64,000 nt of DNA from Comamonas sp. (GTDB taxonomy: Bacteria > Pseudomonadota > Gammaproteobacteria > Burkholderiales > Burkholderiaceae_C). Within the stretch, counting starts at the first letter, position 1, and each line of letters opens with the position of its first letter. Below are positions 55,044 to 62,582 of this stretch, one piece after another. The position numbers and the translations under genes are program-made. The notes under the pieces are model-generated. The model was not told the DNA's origin, did no database searches, and saw only the letters and a program-made list of their open reading frames with translations. The stretch covers positions 1 to 64,000 of the forward strand of contig JAITLR010000019.1 of NCBI GenBank assembly GCA_031277805.1, written 5' to 3'.

Positions 55044-56688
55044 GTGCCCCAGTTATCGAGCCCACTGACCCAGTCCTACTGGCCCGCAGATACCTCGCGC
55101 GAGGTACTGGAGACGACAGAAGGGCAGGCCCTGCGCGAAGCCGCTCTGAAAGCGCCCGAGCGCTGGGCGCTGGTGGAGAAAATGCCCGCCAGCTGGCCTT
55201 CGTTGACGGGCGCAGCGCAGACCGACAGGCGCTGGACCTATGCGCAACTGCTGGACGACGCCACGGCCTGCGCGCACTGGCTGCTGCAGCGCTACCAGCC
55301 GGGCCAGCGCATCTGCCTGTGGGGGCCCAATGTGCCTGAATGGGTGGTGTTGCAATACGGCGCATCGCTGGCCGGGCTGGTGCTGGTCACGGCCAACCCC
55401 GCGCTGCGTACCCAGGAGCTGCACTATGTGCTGCGCCAGTCACGCGCCAGCGCCTTGTTCCATATCGACCAGTTTCGCGGCAGCGATATGGCGGCCATGG
55501 CTGCTGAGGCCGTGCAGGGCTTGCATGGCGTGGTCGATGTCATCAGCCTCACTGGCTGGCTGGATCAGGTGCGACAGGCACCGCGTCAGGGCCAGTTGCC
55601 CCATGTGCCGCCGCGCAGCCCGGCACAGATCCAGTACACCTCGGGCACCACGGGCGATCCCAAGGGCGCGTTGCTGCATCACATGGGTCTGGTCACCAAT
55701 GCCCGCTTTGTCGCCGCCCGCGCGCAGCAGCATGAAGACGTGCATATCTGCCCCATGCCGCTGTTTCACACGGCGGGCTCGGTGATGAGCGTGCTGGGCT
55801 GCGTCACCACCTTGTCCACGCTGGTGCTGATCGTGGCTTTTGATCCCGATCTGGTGCTGCAGGCGATTGAAGACGAGCGCGGCACGCGCCTGGGCGGCGT
55901 GCCCACCATGCTGCTGGCCTTGCTGGAGCAGCGCAAGGCCAAGGTCTATGACCTGTCTAGCCTGCAGCTGGCCATGTCCGGCGGCGCACCCGTGCCCATG
56001 GCGCTGACCGAGCGCGTGCGCACCGAGCTGGGCTGTGATCTGGTCACTGTCTACGGCCAGACCGAGCTAAGCCCCATCGTCTGCCAGACCGCGCCCGACG
56101 ACAGTGCCGAGGACAAGGCCCAGACCACAGGACAGCCGCTGTGGCAGGTCGAGGTGCGCATTGCAGGGCCGGATGGCGAGGTGTTGCCCGTGGGTGAGGA
56201 GGGCGAAATTCAGGCGCGTGGCTATCAGACCATGCTGGAATATTTCGAGCAGCCCGAAGCAACGGCCCAGACTCTGCTTGCCGACGGCTGGCTGCGCACG
56301 GGCGATCTGGGCACCATGGACACGCGCGGCTATTGCAGCGTCACGGGCCGGCTCAAGGACATGATCATTCGCGGCGGCGAGAATATCTACCACCGTACAG
56401 GTGGAAGGCGTGCTCATGAAGCATCCAGCCGTGGCCGATGTGGCGGTGTTCGGCCTGGCCGATGCGCACTGGGGCGAGCAGGTGGCTGCAGCCATCCGCT
56501 TCAAGCCCGGTGAGAGTGCATGCGAGGCCGAGGAGCTGCGTCAGTTCTGCCGCCAGCACATTGCGCCGCACAAAGCGCCAGAGCACTGGTTTGTCTGCGA
56601 GGCTTTTCCGTTGACCGGATCGGGCAAGGTGCAGAAATTCCGCCTCAAGGAGCTGGCGCGACAGCGGCAGCTGGGCCGCTTGTCATAG
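55044..56688 (+). pseudogene. Acyl-CoA ligase (AMP-forming), frameshifted near its 3' end
   Basis: The gene reads normally from GTG 55044 (AAGGAG upstream) with IQYTSGTTGDPKGALLHH (ATP loop), VYGQTELSP and DGWLRTGDLGTMD. Just after GGENIY the frame is lost at about 56392. Deleting one base there (A at 56392) restores the expected PVQVEGVLMKHPAVADVAVF, and the C-terminal domain with catalytic Lys in GSGKVQKFRLKE continues to 56688. Without repair the reading ends at 56513 with unrelated residues and no catalytic Lys. Either a real pseudogene or a base-calling error. Intact it would be about 547 residues and activate a carboxylic acid for the neighbouring crotonase. Confidence 0.85.
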
Positions 56689-56705
56689 TCAAAAAATCTG
56701 AAAAT

Positions 56706-56748
56706 CATAGCGGCCAGAGCTTACCTATCAAGCGCTGGCCGCCGTTTA
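56706..56748 (+). repeat. Comamonad-type dyad repeat, copy 10
   Basis: ATAGCGGCCAGAGCTT, ACCTATC spacer, AAGCGCTGGCCGC, TTTAT. Arms 56710-56722 and 56730-56742 pair with one mismatch. It sits between the convergent ligase gene and leuA. Confidence 0.8.
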
Positions 56749-58428
56749 TCAGACCACTGTGTCCTCAAAGCGCGCTGCTGCATTGATTACCGCCAGCACC
56801 GAGGCCGTGATGATATTGGCATGCTTGCCCACGCCAAAGCGCGAGCCGGGTACACCGGGCAGCACGGCCTCGACGATGGCCAATGCGCTGGCATCGGCCC
56901 CCTGGCCCAGGCTGCGCTCTTCATAGCTGTCGATGCGCAGTGGCAGTTTGAGCGCGGCTACGGTTGCGGCAATAGGGCCATTGCCCGTGCCCCAGCTGCT
57001 CTGGCGCTGGCCGCCTTGCCCATTGTCCGCAGCCATCCAGTGCAGCTCTATGCCCTGGCCTTGCGCACTGTCGAACAGGCTGTGACCCGCATAGCGCAGG
57101 CCGGTTGCTACGGCATGGGCTTGCAGATAGGTGGCCTCGAACAAATTCCAGATCTGCTGGCTGCTGAGCTCGGTTTCGCTGGAGTCGGCCAGCCCTTGCA
57201 CGATGGCGCTGAACTCGATCTGCATGCGCCTGGGCATGACAATGCCCCGGTCGCGCTGCAGCAAAAAGGCAATGCCGCCTTTGCCCGACTGGCTGTTGAC
57301 GCGCACGATGCTGTCATAGGTGCGGCCCAGATCCTGAGGGTCCACGGGCAGATAGGGCACGCGCCAGGGGGCATCGCTTTTCTGCGCGGCAAAACCCTTG
57401 GCAATCGCATCCTGGTGCGAGCCGGAAAAGGCCGTGAACACCAGATCGCCCACATAAGGGTGGCGCGGGTGGATCGGCAAGGCCGTGCACTCCTCGGCAA
57501 TGCGCGCCACCGCTGCGATATCGGAGAAATCCAGCCCAGGTGCTATGCCCTGGGTGTAGAGGTTGAGCGCCAGTGTCACCACATCGAGGTTGCCGCTGCG
57601 CTCGCCATTGCCGAACAGACAGCCTTCCACGCGCTGGGCACCGGCCAGCAAGGCCTGCTCGGCACAGGCCACGCCCGTGCCTCTGTCATTGTGTGGATGT
57701 ACGGACAGCACGATATGTTCGCGCCGCGCCAGGTGGCGGCTCATCCACTCGATCTGGTCGGCAAAGACATTGGCCGTCGTCACTTCCACCGTGGTCGGCA
57801 GATTGACAATCATGGGCCGCACCGGGCCTGCATCCCAGGCGCCGATGGCGGCATTGCACACGGCCAGCGACACCTCCAGCTCGGCCATGCAAAAAGTCTC
57901 GGGCGAATATTGCAGCACCCATTCGGTTTCGGGGTGCTGGTCGGTCAGGCGCTTGAGGAGGCCCACATGGTGCTCGACCATGGCAATGATCTGCGGTACT
58001 TCCAGGCCGAAGACAATTTCTCTGAAGGCCGGTGCAATCGCGTTGTACAGATGCACGATCACGCGGCGTGCGCCGACGGCGCTACGCACCGTGGTCTCTA
58101 TCAGATCCTCGCGCAGCTGGGTGATGACCATGGGCGTGACATCCTGGGGAATCAGCTGCCCATCGATCAGGTAACGAACGATGTCGAAATCCGTCTGCGA
58201 GGCTGAGGGAAAGCCCACCTCGATTTCCTTGAAGCCTATGCGCACCAGCTCCTGAAACAGCCGCAGCTTGCGCTCGCGGTTCATGGGCTCGAACAGCGCC
58301 TGGTTGCCGTCACGCAGATCGGTGGACAGCCAGAGAGGCGCTTGCGTCAGCTTGCGCGAAGGCCATTCGCGGTCCGGCAGATCGACAACAGGATAAGGGC
58401 GGTATTTGTGAGAAGGGTTGGCCAGCAT
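56749..58428 (-). CDS. leuA: 2-isopropylmalate synthase LeuA
   Basis: 559 residues, the long class of LeuA (yeast-like numbering). Blocks: WLSTDLRDGNQALFEPM (catalytic Arg-Asp), the zinc-binding SVHPHNDRGTGVACAE, GCLFGNGERSGNLDVVTLAL, and a C-terminal regulatory domain (HWMAADNGQGGQRQSSWGTG). It condenses acetyl-CoA with 2-oxoisovalerate, the first step of leucine synthesis, with expected leucine feedback. It stands alone, away from other leu genes. ATG 58428 has GAGG upstream; a longer reading to 58578 passes through a hairpin leader. Confidence 0.95.
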   Translation of the reverse strand: MLANPSHKYRPYPVVDLPDREWPSRKLTQAPLWLSTDLRDGNQALFEPMNRERKLRLFQELVRIGFKEIEVGFPSASQTDFDIVRYLIDGQLIPQDVTPMVITQLREDLIETTVRSAVGARRVIVHLYNAIAPAFREIVFGLEVPQIIAMVEHHVGLLKRLTDQHPETEWVLQYSPETFCMAELEVSLAVCNAAIGAWDAGPVRPMIVNLPTTVEVTTANVFADQIEWMSRHLARREHIVLSVHPHNDRGTGVACAEQALLAGAQRVEGCLFGNGERSGNLDVVTLALNLYTQGIAPGLDFSDIAAVARIAEECTALPIHPRHPYVGDLVFTAFSGSHQDAIAKGFAAQKSDAPWRVPYLPVDPQDLGRTYDSIVRVNSQSGKGGIAFLLQRDRGIVMPRRMQIEFSAIVQGLADSSETELSSQQIWNLFEATYLQAHAVATGLRYAGHSLFDSAQGQGIELHWMAADNGQGGQRQSSWGTGNGPIAATVAALKLPLRIDSYEERSLGQGADASALAIVEAVLPGVPGSRFGVGKHANIITASVLAVINAAARFEDTVV

Positions 58429-58496
58429 GCGAAACCTCGAAATCAGTGAATGGGTGTCCTGATTTCCCTGCCTGCCCTGTTGGAGCAAGCTGGCTA

Positions 58497-58556
58497 GGTC
58501 GGGGTCTGGGGAAACCAGAGTGGGGCAGTTCGCACGGCAATGCGCGGACCCCGACC
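58497..58556 (-). promoter_or_regulatory. Long-stem hairpin in the leuA leader
   Basis: GGTCGGGGTC (58497-58506) and GACCCCGACC (58547-58556) are perfect 10-b arms around a 40-b loop, upstream of leuA. Could be part of an attenuator or leader RNA; I cannot see a convincing leucine-rich leader peptide. Confidence 0.4.
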
Positions 58557-58724
58557 GGAGGTCAGAGCCAGCAGGCATAGCGAATACAGGTGCAAACAGT
58601 GCATGGTCAAAGTGCTTGTGAAAGTCAGCAAGAGCACTTTAGACTGCAGGCTCTATGGGTTTCTATCAAAAAATCACCATTCGCTTTATCGATTTGGACA
58701 TTGTCGCGAAAGGCGCAGCCAGCC

Positions 58725-59531
58725 ATGGCCTATGCCTCGCCTGAAAGCGGTGGCCAGCTGCTGAAGCTGGACGGAGCAGACCTTCCCGTGAGCGGTGTGG
58801 TCGAGCGCTATCCCGCAGGCCATCAGGTGCCGGCGCATAGCCATCCTTACGGTCATCTGATCTATGCCACCGAAGGGCTGCTGCTGGTACAGGCCAGCTC
58901 GGGCCAGTGGCTGGTGCCGCCCACCACGGCCGTATGGCTGCGTCCCAATGTGCAGCATTGCCTGACAGCGACCACAGCCGTCAGCGCCTGTGGCATCTTT
59001 ATCCGCGAGGATTTGTCAGTGCAACTGCCCGAGCACGACTGCGTGCTGCATGTCACGCCACTGGTGCGCGAGCTGGTTGCCGCCCTGGCCGTCCAGCAAG
59101 CCACCGCAGCCCAGCGGCGCAGCCGTTTGCTGGGCGAATTGCTGCTGGAAGAACTCAAGGCGCTGGCACCGCTGCCGCTGCACCTGCCCTGGCCCGAGGA
59201 TGCATTGATGCGCCAGATCTGCGAGGCTCTGGTGCAAGAGCCGGCGCGCGCCGTCAATGCCGATGCGATTGCCAGCCAGCATGCGCTGACGACCAAGACG
59301 CTGCACCGGCGCTTTCTCAAAAGCACGGGCATGAATCTGGGCAAATGGCGCCAGCAAATGCGGCTCATGGCCTCCATCCAGCTATTGCTGCAAGGTATGT
59401 CCATCACCCGTGTGGCGCTGGAAAGCGGCTATGAAAGCCATAGCGCCTATACCGTGGCCTTCAAGAAGAACTTTGGCTGCCCGCCCTCGGAATTTGTGCT
59501 GATTGCGCAGGGCGGGACATTCGGCGACTAG
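58725..59531 (+). CDS. AraC-family regulator with cupin domain
   Basis: 268 residues. Cupin start with HSHPYGHLIYATEGLLLVQA and WLVPPTTAVWLRPNVQHCLT. The C-terminal HTH pair is LTTKTLHRRFLKSTGMNLGK and ITRVALESGYESHSAYTVAF with the FGCPPSEF end. NimR/YdfF-like regulators of this type often govern a nearby efflux pump. Its stop overlaps the stop of the amide hydrolase gene (CTAG, 59528-59531). The start is ATG 58725; no other reading fits better. Confidence 0.9.
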   Translation: MAYASPESGGQLLKLDGADLPVSGVVERYPAGHQVPAHSHPYGHLIYATEGLLLVQASSGQWLVPPTTAVWLRPNVQHCLTATTAVSACGIFIREDLSVQLPEHDCVLHVTPLVRELVAALAVQQATAAQRRSRLLGELLLEELKALAPLPLHLPWPEDALMRQICEALVQEPARAVNADAIASQHALTTKTLHRRFLKSTGMNLGKWRQQMRLMASIQLLLQGMSITRVALESGYESHSAYTVAFKKNFGCPPSEFVLIAQGGTFGD

Positions 59532-60601
59532 ATGCCCAGAAACTGGAAAGGCTTGGCCGGCTTGAATTCCTTGGTGGCGTTGCCCGAGAAGGTGTGGCTC
59601 TGGTCCGCACCCAGATCCAGTTTCATGACCTTGCCGCTTGTCGGACTGAAGTCCAGCGCCTTCAGATCCACCCAGAAGGTGTTGGGCGTCAGCGCCGATT
59701 CAAAGAAATACAGCTTGCGCTGGTGATCGAACACCGTGCGCCAGCGGGTGGAGGAAATATTGGGCTGGTCCGGTGTGCTGATGCCATAGGGCACGGAGAC
59801 ATTGCGGATCACGCTGAAGACGCTGGCCAGGGCCTTGTTGGGATTGGGGGCCTTGGGAATGGCGCCCACATAGAACGAGGCGCGCGCAAAACGGTCTGCG
59901 GCGCGGTTGGTGCCGGGCAGCATGGTGGTGCCGCCAATTTGCTGCCAGTAGCTGTTCAGCGCCAGTTGCTGGTCAAACGTGGGCGAGTTGGTCATGACCT
60001 GGTACTGGCGGCCATGATGAATGACCTGCTTGCCCGCGATGTACTCGACAATGGCGCTATCGCCGCTGGCATCCGACATGGACAGGTGCAGCGTGGTCAG
60101 GCGGTTTTCGCCGGGCACATTGTCCGAGACGATGGTAAAGGGCTGCTGCTCCAGCGCGGCCACGGCTTCCTTGACGGTGGCGAAGTTGTCCAGCACGTAT
60201 TGGGCCCAGGCGGCAATCGTCAGCCCCGGCTTGCTGCTGGCGTCGAATGCTGGGTACTGGGACTCGACCAGCCACAGCAGATTGGCATTGAGGCCAGCTT
60301 CGTTCACTCCGTCCGTGGTCGAAATGTCATAACCCGAGGTGATGACGCTGCCATATTTGGAGGTCCAGCGCAGCGTGTTGCTGCCCGTTTGTCCATTGCG
60401 CTCCATGCCGCGTGGCATCACCCAGAGATTGCTGACGATATCGCTCTTCCAGTCCATGGAGCGGGCCGTCATGACCTGGCCTTCGGCGCCCAGAAATACC
60501 AAACGGGTGCAAGCCCAGGCACTGGTCGTGGCGGCAATGCCGGAGGCAGCCAGCAGCAAGGCGGCTAGTTGGGGGCGGATATGCGGCATTTTTGCTTTCA
60601 T
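59528..60601 (-). CDS. Exported linear-amide C-N hydrolase (choloylglycine hydrolase / Ntn family)
   Basis: 357 residues. A signal peptide ending AWA places Cys31 (CTRLVF) at the mature N-terminus, as required for an Ntn hydrolase. MDWKSDIVSNLWVMPRGMER and VNEAGLNANLLWL are family blocks. Substrates include bile-salt conjugates, penicillin V and acyl-homoserine lactones; which applies here is unknown. AAGGAAG precedes the start. A palindrome lies upstream, in the gap to the lipoprotein gene. Confidence 0.92.
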   Translation of the reverse strand: MKAKMPHIRPQLAALLLAASGIAATTSAWACTRLVFLGAEGQVMTARSMDWKSDIVSNLWVMPRGMERNGQTGSNTLRWTSKYGSVITSGYDISTTDGVNEAGLNANLLWLVESQYPAFDASSKPGLTIAAWAQYVLDNFATVKEAVAALEQQPFTIVSDNVPGENRLTTLHLSMSDASGDSAIVEYIAGKQVIHHGRQYQVMTNSPTFDQQLALNSYWQQIGGTTMLPGTNRAADRFARASFYVGAIPKAPNPNKALASVFSVIRNVSVPYGISTPDQPNISSTRWRTVFDHQRKLYFFESALTPNTFWVDLKALDFSPTSGKVMKLDLGADQSHTFSGNATKEFKPAKPFQFLGI

Positions 60602-60693
60602 CAAATCTTCCTTTATGAGAAACAACAGTGATGGGCGCGGATGCTTGGGGTCGGCCAAGCAGGTTGACTGGGGTAAAGGGCGTGCGCATTCAC

Positions 60694-60710
60694 AAGGTGA
60701 ATTTCACCTT
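60694..60710. promoter_or_regulatory. Perfect 8-b palindrome between amide hydrolase and lipoprotein genes
   Basis: AAGGTGAA, T, TTCACCTT. Position between divergent starts (93 and 84 b away) suggests a dimeric regulator site or a shared control element. Confidence 0.45.
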
Positions 60711-60794
60711 ACATACCGATACTAGCCTGCAAGCGAACATGGACTGTGCCGACAAGCCGAAGGGCCTGCCCATACCGGGAGCAGGTCATACTGC

Positions 60795-61232
60795 ATGACC
60801 ATGAGCCTCAAGCCTTCACTTACCTTCATCACCTTGCTGGCGCTGCTTGGCCTGACCGGCTGCGACCTGATTGGCGGCGGTGACGAGTCCGCCAATAGCC
60901 GACTGAGCAAGGAGGCCATTGCCACGCGCGATGCGGCACCGGAAGATGTTTTCAAAGGCGTGCTGGCAGGAGAATCCGTCTTCCTGCTGCTGCACGACTG
61001 CGAGGTCTATCGTGTGGAAACCGGCGACAAAGGCGAGGTGCGCTGGCAAAGCGTGCTGGCGCCCGACTTTTATCCCATGTGGACTGCCTGCCAGCGCCAG
61101 AGCATGCACTTTGAAAAAGGCGCGCTGACCGTGACGCTGGGCCGTATGGCCTTCGGTGCGGGCGGCTGCTGCGCCACGGGCGGAACCTATCGCTCCACCG
61201 ACGGCCGCAACTGGAAAAAGATTGCGGACTGA
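60795..61232 (+). CDS. Small lipoprotein of unknown function
   Basis: 145 residues. Lipobox LLGLTGC near residue 23 after a hydrophobic start, then Asp at the +2 position. Four further cysteines (HDCEVYR, ACQRQ, GGCCATGG) and YRSTDGRNWKKIAD at the end, reminiscent of beta-propeller/BNR-repeat edges. It probably sits in the inner membrane because of the Asp+2 rule. Function unknown. Confidence 0.75.
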   Translation: MTMSLKPSLTFITLLALLGLTGCDLIGGGDESANSRLSKEAIATRDAAPEDVFKGVLAGESVFLLLHDCEVYRVETGDKGEVRWQSVLAPDFYPMWTACQRQSMHFEKGALTVTLGRMAFGAGGCCATGGTYRSTDGRNWKKIAD

Positions 61233-61280
61233 GGCGTCTGCTTGAACGGCGCGATGCAGAAACTCTGCGCACTGTAAAAC

Positions 61281-61326
61281 CATAGCTGCTGACGCAGGCT
61301 GCCAGTGCGCTGTGGTGGTTTTCATT
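61281..61326 (+). repeat. Comamonad-type dyad repeat, copy 11 (degenerate)
   Basis: CATAGCTGCTGACGCA, spacer, TGCGCTGTGGTGG, TTTT. A weaker family match with poorer pairing, between the convergent lipoprotein and LysR genes. Confidence 0.5.
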
Positions 61327-61333
61327 GGAAAAG

Positions 61334-62233
61334 CTATGCTGGCTTTTCCGAGCCGAACTCTGCCAACACCCTCAGCACGCTGTCCACTGCAGGGTTCAGA
61401 TCGGGTTGCAGCCTGTGGGCCACGGCCATGGGGCGCATCAGCGTGGGTTCGAGGTGGCGTATCTGCAACTCGGGAGCGTTCAGCTGGTCTTCCACCTCTT
61501 CCAGCGGCAGCAGCGCCGCGCTCTGGCTGGCTGCGGCCAGGCTCTTGAGCGCGCCCGGGTAGGTCAGTGCCAGAAAAGGGCGGGGCGTGTAGCCTGCCTG
61601 GGCAAACCAGTTGGCGATCAGTCCATGCATCTGGGTCGGGGCGGAGAACGAGGCCCAGCGCCGCTGGGACAGCCATTCGGCCGTGATCAGATCCGGCGCT
61701 TCCCAACTGGCGGGCAGCAGCGCAACCAGCGGGTCGTTGCGCCAGGGCTGCAGATGAATGTCCGCACCGACTGCCTGCGGGCTGGCGACCACGGCCACAT
61801 CGAGCGTACCGGCAGACAGCCGCTTGACCGATTCGGCCGAGCCCACGGCTTCCAGCCGGACTTCCACGCCGGGGCTGCGGCGACTCAATGCCTCCAGCAT
61901 CAGCGGCAGCAGCCGCGTGCTGACCCCCGCAGACACACCCACGCGGACCACGCCTTCGCGGCCCGAGGCATGGCGCTGCACGCGCTCAACCAGATCATCG
62001 CTGGCGCGCAGCAGCTTGCGGCCCTCATGTACCAGCACCTGCCCGGCCGAGGTCAATTCCGCCTGGCGCCGGCCTCGTACCAGCAGTGTGGCCTCCATGC
62101 GCGATTCCAGTTCCTTGATGTGCAGGCTGACTGTGGGCGGCGCCAGATGCAGCGCCTGTGCGGCTGCCGCAAAAGTGCCCAGGTCTGCAATCGCTATCAG
62201 GGTCTGCAACTGGTCGAGGTTGAGATTACGCAT
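61334..62233 (-). CDS. LysR-family transcriptional regulator
   Basis: 299 residues. HTH near residues 5-63 (LGTFAAAAQALHLAPPTVSLHI). Substrate domain with VRVGVSAGVSTRLLPLMLEA and LEEVEDQLNAPELQIRHL, similar to regulators of exporters or aromatic genes. No obvious target; the only divergent neighbour is a small ORF at 62316. The upstream region (62251-62290) is rich in nested dyads. Confidence 0.92.
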   Translation of the reverse strand: MRNLNLDQLQTLIAIADLGTFAAAAQALHLAPPTVSLHIKELESRMEATLLVRGRRQAELTSAGQVLVHEGRKLLRASDDLVERVQRHASGREGVVRVGVSAGVSTRLLPLMLEALSRRSPGVEVRLEAVGSAESVKRLSAGTLDVAVVASPQAVGADIHLQPWRNDPLVALLPASWEAPDLITAEWLSQRRWASFSAPTQMHGLIANWFAQAGYTPRPFLALTYPGALKSLAAASQSAALLPLEEVEDQLNAPELQIRHLEPTLMRPMAVAHRLQPDLNPAVDSVLRVLAEFGSEKPA

Positions 62234-62250
62234 GGATCTTGTGGTCAGAA

Positions 62251-62290
62251 ATTCTGAATTGAATGTTCATTGAATTCAACTTTACAGAAT
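62251..62290. promoter_or_regulatory. Dyad-rich LysR promoter region
   Basis: ATTCTG (62251-62256) mirrors CAGAAT (62285-62290), and TTGAAT mirrors the later ATTCAA. Together with T-N11-A spacing it suggests an autoregulatory LysR site between 61334-62233 and the small ORF. Confidence 0.4.
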
Positions 62291-62315
62291 TTACTCAAAT
62301 ATTGAGCATAGGCTC

Positions 62316-62507
62316 ATGAATCACGATTACAAAAATGCATGCTCGGCCGCCCATACAGATGAGCCGATCAAGGCAGCACGGGCTGAAAAAAAATTATCGA
62401 GCCGACGCGAGCAACTGGCTTCCTGGCTGCAAGCCATTCGTCGGATGTTGGAGAGGGCCGAAAAGCACATCGGGGAAAACTTTCGCGTGCCGCCCAATGG
62501 CGGCTGA
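62316..62507 (+). CDS. Possible small protein (63 aa)
   Basis: MNHDYKNACSAAHTDEPIKA, then a Lys/Arg/Glu-rich helical region (KLSSRREQLASWLQAIRRML). The first ORF on the plus strand after the LysR divergent promoter, with a weak ribosome site. Amphipathic, soluble, no known family seen. It may be a real small protein, but coding evidence is thin. Confidence 0.35.
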   Translation: MNHDYKNACSAAHTDEPIKAARAEKKLSSRREQLASWLQAIRRMLERAEKHIGENFRVPPNGG

Positions 62508-62582
62508 GAACTCGGTGCTTGCTATCGATATAAGAACAGGAGACTATTGCTGGACAAATGCTTGAGTGGTTTTTCTGCTCTT

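Noticed and set aside
56821..58206. Plus-strand open frame opposite leuA
   Set aside because: Antisense of leuA; same composition bias.
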